The notes beneath the pieces were generated by a model, which ran no database searches, was not told where the DNA came from, and saw nothing but the letters and a program-made list of their open reading frames with translations. A program made the translations under genes and the position numbers. A stretch of 5,984 nt of DNA, from positions 1-5,984 of the forward strand of contig UREH01000141.1 of assembly GCA_900546835.1 (NCBI GenBank), read 5' to 3'. The DNA is from an uncultured Porphyromonadaceae bacterium (GTDB lineage Bacteria > Bacteroidota > Bacteroidia > Bacteroidales > Muribaculaceae). Shown here in pieces: positions 1 through 5,984 of the stretch. Each line of letters begins with the position of its first letter. Positions within the stretch are counted from its first letter, which is position 1.

Positions 1-3000
1 GCGGTGGAGTCGGCAGGGGCGGCGGATTTCTTTTTGCGGCGGAAGAAGTTGAAGAATGAGGAGAAGGAGTCGAAGTCGCGCTTGAGCACTACGCCCACGC
101 CCTGGGTGGTCTTGGCGGTGCGGAGGTAATAGTTCTGGTCGTTGTAGCGGTTGTAGGCCTTCAGACGCCAGCGGCCTTCGCGGTCGAGGAGGTATTCGAG
201 ATCGAAGTCGCCTATAAACTGATTGCTGTTGAGCGAGTTGTCGCGGTATCCAAAGTTGCCGTTGAAGAGCAGACGATTGTTGAGCAGGCGCGAGGACAGC
301 GCCACATCGACCTCCACGTCGCTGAAGTCGCCGCGGTCGCTGCGGAATGTAGGAGCGATGTTCCAGTTGTCGGAAATCTGGCCGAGCAGGTTGCTGAGCT
401 GCGAGGAGATTGTCGACGATGCCACCGAGACCAGCTCGTTGCCCTTGGTGGTCGAGGTCATGTATTCGGGCGTATAGAAGCGGTTGAGAGCAAGCAGATA
501 TATTATCTGGCGGTTCATCATGTCGTCGGTCGATACAATGGAGCGCACCTTGCGGTATACGTCGGAGGTGAGGGTGGGAAACTCGAGGTCGAAGGCGATT
601 TCAGGCTGACGGATGTCGCCCGTCACCTTCATGAGTGCGTGCACGGGCACGTTCGTACGGTTCAGATCCTGGTCCTGCAGGAAAGATTCGTCGAGGTCGG
701 ATAGATTGGCGTTGAGGGCGTAGACGGCCTGGATGTTGAGCTGGGCGGCGTAGGGGTCGCCGTTGAACACTATTTCCGAGCCTGGCTTGATGGTGAAGTC
801 CTTGATTATCACGTCCTGGAGGGTGAAATTATAGTAGCCGCGGTCGAGGGTGTAGGTGCCGTACATGCGCAAGTCGTTGTTGGCCGACCCGTAGTCGAGA
901 CGCAGGTGGCCATTGCCCCAGGCGCGGATACGGTCGCCCCCCACGGGGTCCATCACCAGCACGAGGGTCGCCTGTGGCGTTACGCGCATCTGTAGCGAGA
1001 TGTTGTAGTCGCTGGGTAGGTCGGGGGCGTGGTCGCGGACCATTGCGCGCAGGCGCTCCACGAGGTCCATCGACGTGTCGCGCTCGAGCTTCACGGTGTC
1101 GGTCAGCTCGGCCGAGAGCGACTTTTTGTCGCGGAAGGTGAGGAAAGAGTATTCGTCGGCCACTTCCTGGTCGGAGAGCACGAAGGTGAAGGTGGATTTC
1201 GGCGCCGTGGCCATGTCGACGTTTATGTCGATGCGGCCGGGAGCGCCCTTTACGGCCGCCCCTCCGTCGCCGTAGATTTTACCGTACCAGATGGGATTGT
1301 CCTTGGCCGTCTCGTTGTAGGCCAGGAAGTTGCGGGCGTTGGAAATGGAAAATTCGAACCAGGGCTCCTTGAAGAATTTATGGCGTACCCAGCCGTTGAG
1401 GTCGGCCGTGTGGCCTTCGGCGTCGCGGATTGTGATTCCGTTGAGGTCAATCAGGCCCGGACGGAAGTGAACCGAGTCGGTGGCCGTGTAATATGTATTG
1501 GTGAAGTTGATTTTCAGACGGAGGTCGTCGGCGAATACGTCGCCCTCCAGGTCGATGTACTTGAAGTTACCCCACAGACGGCACTCGCCCGAGGCGTGGC
1601 CGCTGATGTCGCTGGCGAACGCTTCCATGTACGGCTGCATGAAAGCCACGTCGGTGTGGTCTACCTTGAATCGGATGTCGAGCGAGTCGTTGAGCGGGAA
1701 GATGGCGCCGTCGACGAAGGCCTTGCGGCGGTCCGGCTGGTCGATTATGGCGTTGAGGGTAATGGCGCGCGACTCGCGCTCCCAGTGGCTGCGCACCAGG
1801 GCGTTGCCGAGCACCACCTTGTTGTAGCTGATTCCGTTCACGCACAGACCGGGTGTCTCCAGTATCGGTTCGGGAGTGAACAGGCGCGAGGCGTAGAATG
1901 TGCCGGTGGCGTCGCCTCCGAGTTTTACCTTGTCGATGCCGAGGCTCTCGAAAAGATAGTCGAGGTTGAAGTTGCGCAGATCGAGCGTCAGCAGCGACGC
2001 GGCGTCGTTGCCGACGGTGCCGTTGATGCGCACGAACTGGTTGGCTCGGTGCACGTTGATGCCGTCGACCGCGATGTCCTTCGGTCCGCGCAACGATACT
2101 TTGGCCGGAGCCACACGCCATGTGGAGTCGTTGAACGTAAGGCTGCCTGGGAGTATGTTGATTTCCGTATGGAGCGGCGAGTCGGGGGCCTCCTCACGCC
2201 AGAAGTTGGTGAGTGCCGACAGGTGGCCGTTGTAGGCTTCCTCGCGGGCTATCTTCCAGGCTACGTCGGTGTTAAGGCGGTCGCGCTCGGCATTGGCCGA
2301 GAGGGCCAGATGCAGGGGGCCGTTCTGTGTGGGCGCAGTGGTGGTGAAGTCGAAACTGCCGTTGGCGTCGGCTCCGCTCAGCAGCGCCGACACGCGCGTG
2401 TTCTCTATCAGTTTGTTGCCCTGGCGGAGATAGGGCGCGTCGATGGCCAGAGCCATGTCGGAGGTCGATTCATTCATCTCTCCGGTAATCTCCACAGGAT
2501 AGATCACGCTGACGGGGAGACGGAAGAATTCGGCGGCGCGCTCGGTCTCGCCGACGCGGAAACGGAATGTGAAATCGTTGGGTGTGTCGGTGCCCGCAAG
2601 CTGCCGGGAGGGTGTCGCGACCACCGAGGGGAGTATGCGCGAGGCTATCGCACTGGCAGCGCGGCCTATGTGGCGGAAATCGTAGCTTCCCTGGATTGTG
2701 CCGTTGATGAAGTCGCTTTCAAGGCGGAGCTGCCCCTGGTCTGATTTCAGGCCGAGATGGTCGAGGGTGAAGACCTCCGAGGGGGAGCGGCGGATGGAGA
2801 AGTTGCGTATGTCGATGTGTCCCAGCATATTGTGGAGCTGCGGGCCTTCGAGGTCCATGTTGAAGTCGGCGGCCAGCTCCACGCCCGGATATTTCTCGGT
2901 AAGGTTGAGCTGGTTGGGAACGAACCGGCCGACCGAGCCGTCCAGACGCACGGCCCTGAAGTCGCGGGCAAGCGACCACGCTCCCGCGAGGTTGAAACTG

Positions 3001-4508
3001 AGGGCGTCGCCGTCGGTCTCGGCCGAGAAAGTGAGCATGTCGCCGTCGAGGGTCGCGTCGGCGAGAATCTCGCGGTAGGCGATATGGCGGAAATCGAAGC
3101 GGTCGATGTTGAGTTCGGCGTGTCCCCGGCGGTTGCGGCCGTCGGCAGCGTAGGTGAGTGCAATCGATCCGTCGGCATCCCCCAGCTCGGGATTGTCGAG
3201 AAGCTGCCCCACACGGAAGGCTCCGATGGAGGCCAGTTCGCCCTCTACCGAGAAGCTGTGGATGGACCGGAAGGCGCCCTCGGCGAAAAGTTCGGTCTGC
3301 CCCTGGGCGCAGGTGGTGGAGAGCGTCACGTCGAAATCGCGGGCTATGAGGTTGGCGGTCGCAGCCATGTCGATGGCGCCCATGCGCGTGGCCATGGCCT
3401 TTAGCTTCGGCGAGAGAGAGGTGAAACAACCCGCTATGCGGGCAGCCTCAGACCCGGTGGTATGCAGTTCGAAATTATGGATGTTGGCTGTGGCGCGGTC
3501 TGGATCGGCCGGATGGCGGCCGCTCCCCTCGATGCGCAGCCTCGTTGTGTGCGAGTCGGCAAGGTCGATGTCGATGTCCGCTCCCTTCAGATTACCATCG
3601 ATGCTCAGCCTGTTGATGTCGATGCGATCGGGCAGGCTGCCCAGGGCGGGGATGAAAGCGGCGAAGTCGGCCGGTGATATGTAGCTCCCGGGTGCAACGT
3701 TGAGTCTCACCGTATGTCTGCGCAGGGCCGGGAGCACGTCGGCGAGGCGGTCGGTGGGGAGAGTGATGTCGTCGATGCGCAGCGATGAGCGGGGAAGCGT
3801 CAGGGCGAGATTGTCCACCGAAATTATCGAATCGGCGAGCGTTGCATTGGCCGTAAGCGACTCCAGCCGGAACCCGGAAGGACCGGTGAAGCCCATGCGC
3901 TTTATGAAAAAAGCGAAGTCGCCGCGGCGCAGCCGCGGTGCGTTGATGTCGGCGCGTAGATTGGAAATCGCTATGTGCGAGGGGCCGAAGGCTTCCGTGG
4001 TGGCCTCCGAAAGCACGTCGTAGCTCAGCCGCGACGAGCGAATCATTATCGTGTTGATTTTGAAGTCGAATGCCGTAGGGGGCCTGGAGTGGTTCTTCGG
4101 ACTGAGCGCGTCGATTATGGGCTGGATGTTGAGCGGCGCGCCGGGCGACGCGCGGTGAATGCGGGCGTCCATGCCGATGAGCTCCACATGGGTGATTGTG
4201 AGAGGGTCGTCGGAGAGGAGACTCCCGATTCGGATGCCCGCGCCGAGACGCCGCGCGGTGAGAATGGTGTCGGCGCCGGTCCGGTCGGTGATTACTACCT
4301 CGCGCAGCACGGCGCGATTGAAAGGCACAATTCCAAGTGATCCGATTTCCACCTTGGCGTTCAGCGCTTTGGATAGCTCTCGCTCGGCAATGCGGGCAAT
4401 GCGGCGCTGCACCGGCGTGACCGAAAGGGCCACGTAGGTCACAGCGGGGACCACCACCGCGAGTGCAAGCAGGGCCACCGCTATAAGCCGGACAATGCGG
4501 TAGAGCAT
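1..4508 (-). CDS. tamB: Translocation/assembly module TamB-like protein (AsmA-like, DUF490), 3' end cut by window edge
   Basis: The reading frame is open from the ATG at 4508 to base 1: 1502 residues with no stop. Residues about 6-28 form one hydrophobic segment, a signal anchor in the inner membrane. An AsmA/TamB-type N-terminal motif follows (AKVEIGSLGIVPF, 51-63). The long middle is beta-rich, with repeated G-x-G-type strands such as SGHASGECRLWG near 966. The C-terminal DUF490/TamB domain covers about 1180-1460, with GNGHLRLDYG near 1197, a YTLDRGYYNF stretch, FNGDPYAAQLNIQAVY near 1247 and NRLLFNGNFGY near 1415. Family knowledge: TamB proteins bridge the periplasm and help outer-membrane protein insertion and phospholipid transport, with an Omp85-type partner; no partner is visible here. 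The frame ends in a basic tail (RRKKK, 1490-1494) and low-complexity residues, and members of this type are about 1450-1550 residues, so only a few residues should be missing. An in-frame TAA lies just upstream of a possible GTG at 4514; the ATG at 4508 is preferred. Family call sure; exact role inferred. Confidence 0.93.
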   Translation of the reverse strand, partial: MLYRIVRLIAVALLALAVVVPAVTYVALSVTPVQRRIARIAERELSKALNAKVEIGSLGIVPFNRAVLREVVITDRTGADTILTARRLGAGIRIGSLLSDDPLTITHVELIGMDARIHRASPGAPLNIQPIIDALSPKNHSRPPTAFDFKINTIMIRSSRLSYDVLSEATTEAFGPSHIAISNLRADINAPRLRRGDFAFFIKRMGFTGPSGFRLESLTANATLADSIISVDNLALTLPRSSLRIDDITLPTDRLADVLPALRRHTVRLNVAPGSYISPADFAAFIPALGSLPDRIDINRLSIDGNLKGADIDIDLADSHTTRLRIEGSGRHPADPDRATANIHNFELHTTGSEAARIAGCFTSLSPKLKAMATRMGAIDMAATANLIARDFDVTLSTTCAQGQTELFAEGAFRSIHSFSVEGELASIGAFRVGQLLDNPELGDADGSIALTYAADGRNRRGHAELNIDRFDFRHIAYREILADATLDGDMLTFSAETDGDALSFNLAGAWSLARDFRAVRLDGSVGRFVPNQLNLTEKYPGVELAADFNMDLEGPQLHNMLGHIDIRNFSIRRSPSEVFTLDHLGLKSDQGQLRLESDFINGTIQGSYDFRHIGRAASAIASRILPSVVATPSRQLAGTDTPNDFTFRFRVGETERAAEFFRLPVSVIYPVEITGEMNESTSDMALAIDAPYLRQGNKLIENTRVSALLSGADANGSFDFTTTAPTQNGPLHLALSANAERDRLNTDVAWKIAREEAYNGHLSALTNFWREEAPDSPLHTEINILPGSLTFNDSTWRVAPAKVSLRGPKDIAVDGINVHRANQFVRINGTVGNDAASLLTLDLRNFNLDYLFESLGIDKVKLGGDATGTFYASRLFTPEPILETPGLCVNGISYNKVVLGNALVRSHWERESRAITLNAIIDQPDRRKAFVDGAIFPLNDSLDIRFKVDHTDVAFMQPYMEAFASDISGHASGECRLWGNFKYIDLEGDVFADDLRLKINFTNTYYTATDSVHFRPGLIDLNGITIRDAEGHTADLNGWVRHKFFKEPWFEFSISNARNFLAYNETAKDNPIWYGKIYGDGGAAVKGAPGRIDINVDMATAPKSTFTFVLSDQEVADEYSFLTFRDKKSLSAELTDTVKLERDTSMDLVERLRAMVRDHAPDLPSDYNISLQMRVTPQATLVLVMDPVGGDRIRAWGNGHLRLDYGSANNDLRMYGTYTLDRGYYNFTLQDVIIKDFTIKPGSEIVFNGDPYAAQLNIQAVYALNANLSDLDESFLQDQDLNRTNVPVHALMKVTGDIRQPEIAFDLEFPTLTSDVYRKVRSIVSTDDMMNRQIIYLLALNRFYTPEYMTSTTKGNELVSVASSTISSQLSNLLGQISDNWNIAPTFRSDRGDFSDVEVDVALSSRLLNNRLLFNGNFGYRDNSLNSNQFIGDFDLEYLLDREGRWRLKAYNRYNDQNYYLRTAKTTQGVGVVLKRDFDSFSSFFNFFRRKKKSAAPADST

Positions 4509-4518
4509 TTTCACATTG

Positions 4519-4551
4519 CGAAGTTAATTAAAAAAATTTGCTATATGGTAA
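4519..4551 (-). promoter_or_regulatory. Weak candidate promoter for the tamB-like gene
   Basis: On the minus strand, TAACTTCG (4519-4526) differs at one position from the Bacteroidota -7 element TAnnTTTG. It lies about ten bases upstream of the ATG at 4508. Twenty-one bases further upstream is TTAC (4548-4551), which matches only half of the -33 element TTTG. No better match was found on this strand between the gene start and base 4700. If real, it would interleave with the opposing promoter of the barrel gene. The call is tentative. Confidence 0.25.
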
Positions 4552-4567
4552 GTATTCGCTAACTTTG
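4537..4567 (+). promoter_or_regulatory. Bacteroidota primary sigma factor promoter of the outer-membrane barrel gene
   Basis: TTTG at 4537-4540 is followed after exactly 19 bases by TAACTTTG at 4560-4567. This is a full match to the Bacteroidota consensus TTTG-N19-21-TAnnTTTG for the primary sigma factor. A seven-base A tract (4530-4536) lies directly upstream of the -33 element. Transcription should begin a few bases after 4567, about 4571-4574. That leaves a leader of only about 15 bases before the ATG at 4587, and it argues against the TTG at 4569 and the ATG at 4575 as starts. Confidence 0.8.
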
Positions 4568-4586
4568 TTTGCCGATGCCAACCAAG

Positions 4587-5087
4587 ATGAAATCACTGCG
4601 ACATATCGTTATGGCTGTTCTCATGGCCATTGTAGCCCTTCCGGCTGCTGCCGAACGGGTGTGTGGCGAGAAAACCCTCAGCCTCGAGACCGGCTATGCC
4701 GACTACAACCACTCGGCCCTGGCCGGGGTGGAATTCACCTATCGCTTCGGCACCCGCTTCAGGCTCGCCCCGAGCGTCGACTACGTGTTCCGTCACAACG
4801 GGCTCGACGCCCTCACCATCAATCTCAACGCCCATATCCCCTTTGCGGTGGCCGAAACGGTTGAGCTTTATCCTCTCGCCGGATTATGCTTCGCCGGATG
4901 GACGGCGCGCAGCGAAGTCGACAATTCCGACGTATCCACCCGCGTAAGCCGCTTCGGCTTCAACGTGGGCGCCGGCATCGGCTTCCGCCTCGGCAGCCGG
5001 CTGCGCCTCGGCCTTCAGGCCGACTACGTGCTGATCAAGGACTTCAAAGGCGTCGATGTAATGGCCAAAATCGGCTACGCCTTCTGA
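4587..5087 (+). CDS. Small outer-membrane beta-barrel protein (OmpX/OmpA-barrel-like, porin-family fold)
   Basis: The protein has 166 residues from the ATG at 4587. It begins with a clear Sec signal peptide: basic MKSLRH, a hydrophobic core at about 7-18, and cleavage after AAA at 20-22. The mature part of about 144 residues shows alternating aromatic and polar strands (for example ETGYADYNHS, GVEFTYRFG, LAPSVDYVF, FGFNVGAGIGFRLG, LRLGLQADYVL). It ends in the C-terminal aromatic signature IGYAF, which the Bam machinery recognises. Length and strand count fit an eight-stranded barrel of the outer-membrane beta-barrel domain class. The ligand or specific role cannot be told. In-frame upstream starts exist (TTG 4569, ATG 4575), but the predicted transcription start and the signal peptide favour 4587. 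There is no Shine-Dalgarno sequence, as is usual in this phylum. Two cysteines (26 and 101) are present; neither is in a lipobox. It is divergent from the tamB-like gene. Localisation is well supported; function is unknown. Confidence 0.85.
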   Translation: MKSLRHIVMAVLMAIVALPAAAERVCGEKTLSLETGYADYNHSALAGVEFTYRFGTRFRLAPSVDYVFRHNGLDALTINLNAHIPFAVAETVELYPLAGLCFAGWTARSEVDNSDVSTRVSRFGFNVGAGIGFRLGSRLRLGLQADYVLIKDFKGVDVMAKIGYAF

Positions 5088-5141
5088 GAGCCCCACGGCA
5101 GTATCGGAAAAAAACGTTTGAAAGAAACACATTATAATCGT

Positions 5142-5167
5142 TAACAGTTACTTATTCTAATCTGTTA
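5142..5167. repeat. Short inverted repeat upstream of and touching the ferritin start codon
   Basis: TAACAG (5142-5147) and CTGTTA (5162-5167) are perfect six-base inverted arms separated by 14 AT-rich bases. The right arm ends on the first base of the ferritin ATG. It could be an operator half-site pair or a weak leader hairpin, but arms this short can arise by chance in AT-rich sequence. The symmetry is seen directly; any function is conjecture. Confidence 0.3.
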
Positions 5168-5688
5168 TGCTGAACAACAAAGTACAGGACGCAATAAACG
5201 CCCAGATTAACGCCGAATTCTGGTCGGCCTACCTCTATCTCTCCATGTCGATGCACTTCGCCAGCGAAGGCTACGACGGAATCGCCAACTGGTTTGCGAT
5301 CCAGTTCAAGGAAGAACAGGACCACGCCACCATCTTCATGAACTACGTTAACTCGCGCGACGGCAAGGTTCTCCTCGCCCCCATCGCCGCAGTCGACACC
5401 GAATGGGCTTCCCCCCTGGCAGCCTTCGAGGCTACACTCGCCCACGAGAAGAAAGTAACCGCCCTGATCAACGACCTCTACGCTGTTGCAGTCGAGGAGA
5501 AGGACTACGCCACCCAGAACATGCTCAAATGGTTTATCGATGAGCAGGTGGAGGAAGAAAGCAACGCCCGCGGCTACATTGACGCCCTCAAGAAAATCGG
5601 CGACAACGGCTACGGCCTCTACATGTTCGACAAGGAGCTTGCAGCCCGCGTCTACTCTACCCCGTCGCCCCTGGCCAACGCCGAATAA
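5167..5688 (+). CDS. ftnA: Bacterial non-haem ferritin
   Basis: This is a complete 173-residue ferritin of normal length and a four-helix-bundle subunit. Ferritins form cytoplasmic 24-subunit shells that oxidise Fe(II) and store it as a ferric mineral, which also limits peroxide-driven damage. Numbering aligns without gaps to E. coli FtnA at the iron sites: Glu17, Tyr24, Glu50, His53, Glu94 and Gln127 of the ferroxidase centre, and Glu49, Glu126, Glu129 and Glu130 of the third (C) site. All are present, so the subunit should be active and not a ferroxidase-dead form. Signature stretches are NAEFWSAYLYLSM (15-27), FKEEQDHA (47-54) and FIDEQVEEE (123-131). The start ATG has an AT-rich leader without a Shine-Dalgarno sequence. 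The gene lies 79 bases after the barrel gene; no terminator or strong promoter is visible in that gap, so read-through from the barrel promoter cannot be excluded. Related Bacteroides ferritins respond to oxidative stress; no regulator site is identified here. Confidence 0.96.
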   Translation: MLNNKVQDAINAQINAEFWSAYLYLSMSMHFASEGYDGIANWFAIQFKEEQDHATIFMNYVNSRDGKVLLAPIAAVDTEWASPLAAFEATLAHEKKVTALINDLYAVAVEEKDYATQNMLKWFIDEQVEEESNARGYIDALKKIGDNGYGLYMFDKELAARVYSTPSPLANAE

Positions 5689-5721
5689 TCCCACCGGGAC
5701 AGAAACCAAGCGAATACTTAA

Positions 5722-5760
5722 AAGCGCCCGGACAGGCCTCCGCGTCTGCTCCGGGCTCTT
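5722..5760 (+). terminator. Candidate intrinsic terminator after the ferritin gene
   Basis: An inverted repeat pairs AAGCGCCCGGA (5722-5732) with TCCGGGCTCTT (5750-5760): seven GC-rich pairs, one mismatch, then three AT-rich pairs, around a 17-base loop. It starts 33 bases after the ferritin stop. On the plus strand it is followed by a modestly T-rich stretch (CTCTTAATCT). On the minus strand the stem is followed by TTTTAAG, so it could work in both directions. The T tract is weak, hence moderate confidence. Confidence 0.55.
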
Positions 5761-5818
5761 AATCTCTGATTCCACCACAAAAGGGCTAATCCGTAAATAC
5801 TTCTGACGAGGTTAAGAT

Positions 5819-5965
5819 ATGGTTCTACTGTTTGTACTGCTTGCTTGCGTAGCACTATATGGTGTGAAATTCTCAAGTCATCATGAAGATTATATCTCCA
5901 AGCCGGTGACTGATTCAATCAAGGGAATTTTCGCCATTATCATCATATACTCACATGGAAGAGGG
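5819..5965 (+). CDS. Membrane acyltransferase, family 3 (OafA/NodX-like), N-terminal fragment
   Basis: Forty-nine genuine codons remain before the adapter sequence begins. The fragment opens with a hydrophobic helix (about 2-16), then a short polar stretch (SSHHEDYISKP, 19-29), then the start of a second helix with IKGIFAIIIIYSHGRG. Lys35 and His46 are eleven positions apart, which fits the R/K-x10-H motif in the first conserved helix of acyltransferase-3 proteins, where the histidine is thought to be functional. Family members are multi-pass inner-membrane enzymes that O-acylate surface polysaccharides or other glycans; the substrate here cannot be told. The start ATG is AT-flanked with no Shine-Dalgarno sequence. 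By my count GC is 59 of 147 bases (40%) and 19 of 49 codons end in G or C, far below the ferritin gene. The 3' part is missing because the contig ends. The family call rests on the N terminus alone. Confidence 0.6.
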
Positions 5966-5984
5966 CTGTCTCTTATACACATCT
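5966..5984 (+). other. Tn5/Nextera transposase mosaic-end adapter (sequencing artefact)
   Basis: The last 19 bases, CTGTCTCTTATACACATCT, are identical to the complement of the hyperactive Tn5 mosaic end used in Nextera-type libraries. They reach exactly to the end of the window. This is untrimmed library adapter, not a genomic transposon. The acyltransferase frame reads through it, adding false residues (LSLIHI) after residue 49. Confidence 0.95.

Noticed and set aside
1029..2744. A 571-residue plus-strand open frame, with further ones at 2757-3404, 3462-3677 and 3975-4340, inside the tamB-like gene
   Set aside because: All lie in the frame whose codons are exact complements of the tamB codons. 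Stops there need TTA, CTA or TCA in the sense gene, which are rare in this GC-rich codon usage; for example the stop at 2742-2744 is a tamB TCA serine codon. The translated protein shows no domain or plausible composition.
1567..3429. Minus-strand open frames of 155-236 residues (1567-2121, 2719-3429, 2747-3214)
   Set aside because: They are out-of-frame readings of the tamB-like gene, rich in Arg, Pro and His or in Ser and Thr as expected for shifted GC-rich codons, while the tamB frame is continuous and recognisable through the same bases. They are not signs of a frameshift.
5117..5149. Possible ferritin promoter: TTTG (5117-5120), 21 bases, TAACAGTT (5142-5149); also TTGAAA and TATAAT at 5118-5138
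   Set aside because: The -7 candidate matches only the TA and one of the four TTTG bases. The TTGAAA and TATAAT pair is spaced nine bases apart, not about 17, and this sigma type is not the norm in Bacteroidota.
5088..5166. Terminator or RNA gene between the barrel and ferritin genes
   Set aside because: The 79 bases show an A run (5108-5114) but no stem of useful length before a T tract, and no tRNA-like or other recognisable RNA structure.
5152..5778. A 208-residue minus-strand open frame over the ferritin gene
   Set aside because: It is the antisense shadow of ferritin, whose plus-strand frame has every expected iron-binding residue.
5798..5805. TACTTCTG as a -7 element for the acyltransferase gene
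   Set aside because: It differs from TAnnTTTG at one position, but there is no TTTG-like -33 element 19-21 bases upstream, so it is not enough to call a promoter.
5966..5984. A transposon end or insertion sequence at the window edge
   Set aside because: The sequence is the engineered Tn5 mosaic end used for library preparation and sits flush at the end; there is no transposase gene or target duplication.

Overview
The window reads as a fragment of a Bacteroidota genome, most likely order Bacteroidales and possibly a GC-rich gut lineage such as Muribaculaceae. Three things support this. The coding sequence is GC-rich and strongly biased to codons ending in G or C. There is a perfect Bacteroidota-type promoter (TTTG, 19 bases, TAACTTTG) and no Shine-Dalgarno sequences. 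The gene families also fit: a very large TamB of the Bacteroidales type, a small eight-stranded outer-membrane barrel, and a non-haem ferritin. The family-level placement is inference only.

Layout: bases 1-4508 are one minus-strand gene encoding a TamB/AsmA-like envelope protein. It is open to the left edge, so only its last few residues are missing. A short AT-rich divergent intergenic region (about 4509-4586) separates it from a plus-strand gene (4587-5087) for a secreted eight-stranded outer-membrane beta-barrel protein. A 79-base gap follows, then a complete ferritin gene (5167-5688). A GC-rich hairpin that could act as a terminator lies at 5722-5760. The window ends in the start of a plus-strand gene (from 5819) that looks like a membrane acyltransferase of family 3. 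This last piece has clearly lower GC than its neighbours.

The final 19 bases (5966-5984) are exactly the Tn5/Nextera transposase mosaic end. They are library adapter, not genome, so the window very probably ends at a real contig end with untrimmed adapter. The last codons of the acyltransferase reading frame (from residue 50) are artefactual.

How the genes may work together: TamB spans the periplasm and supports outer-membrane biogenesis, and its divergent neighbour is an outer-membrane barrel, so this pair shares an envelope theme. Ferritin stores iron and protects against peroxide chemistry, and it is probably an independent unit. I find no convincing novel defence, mobile or RNA system here. 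The parts most worth a second look are the adapter end, the composition break next to it, and the compact divergent promoter region.
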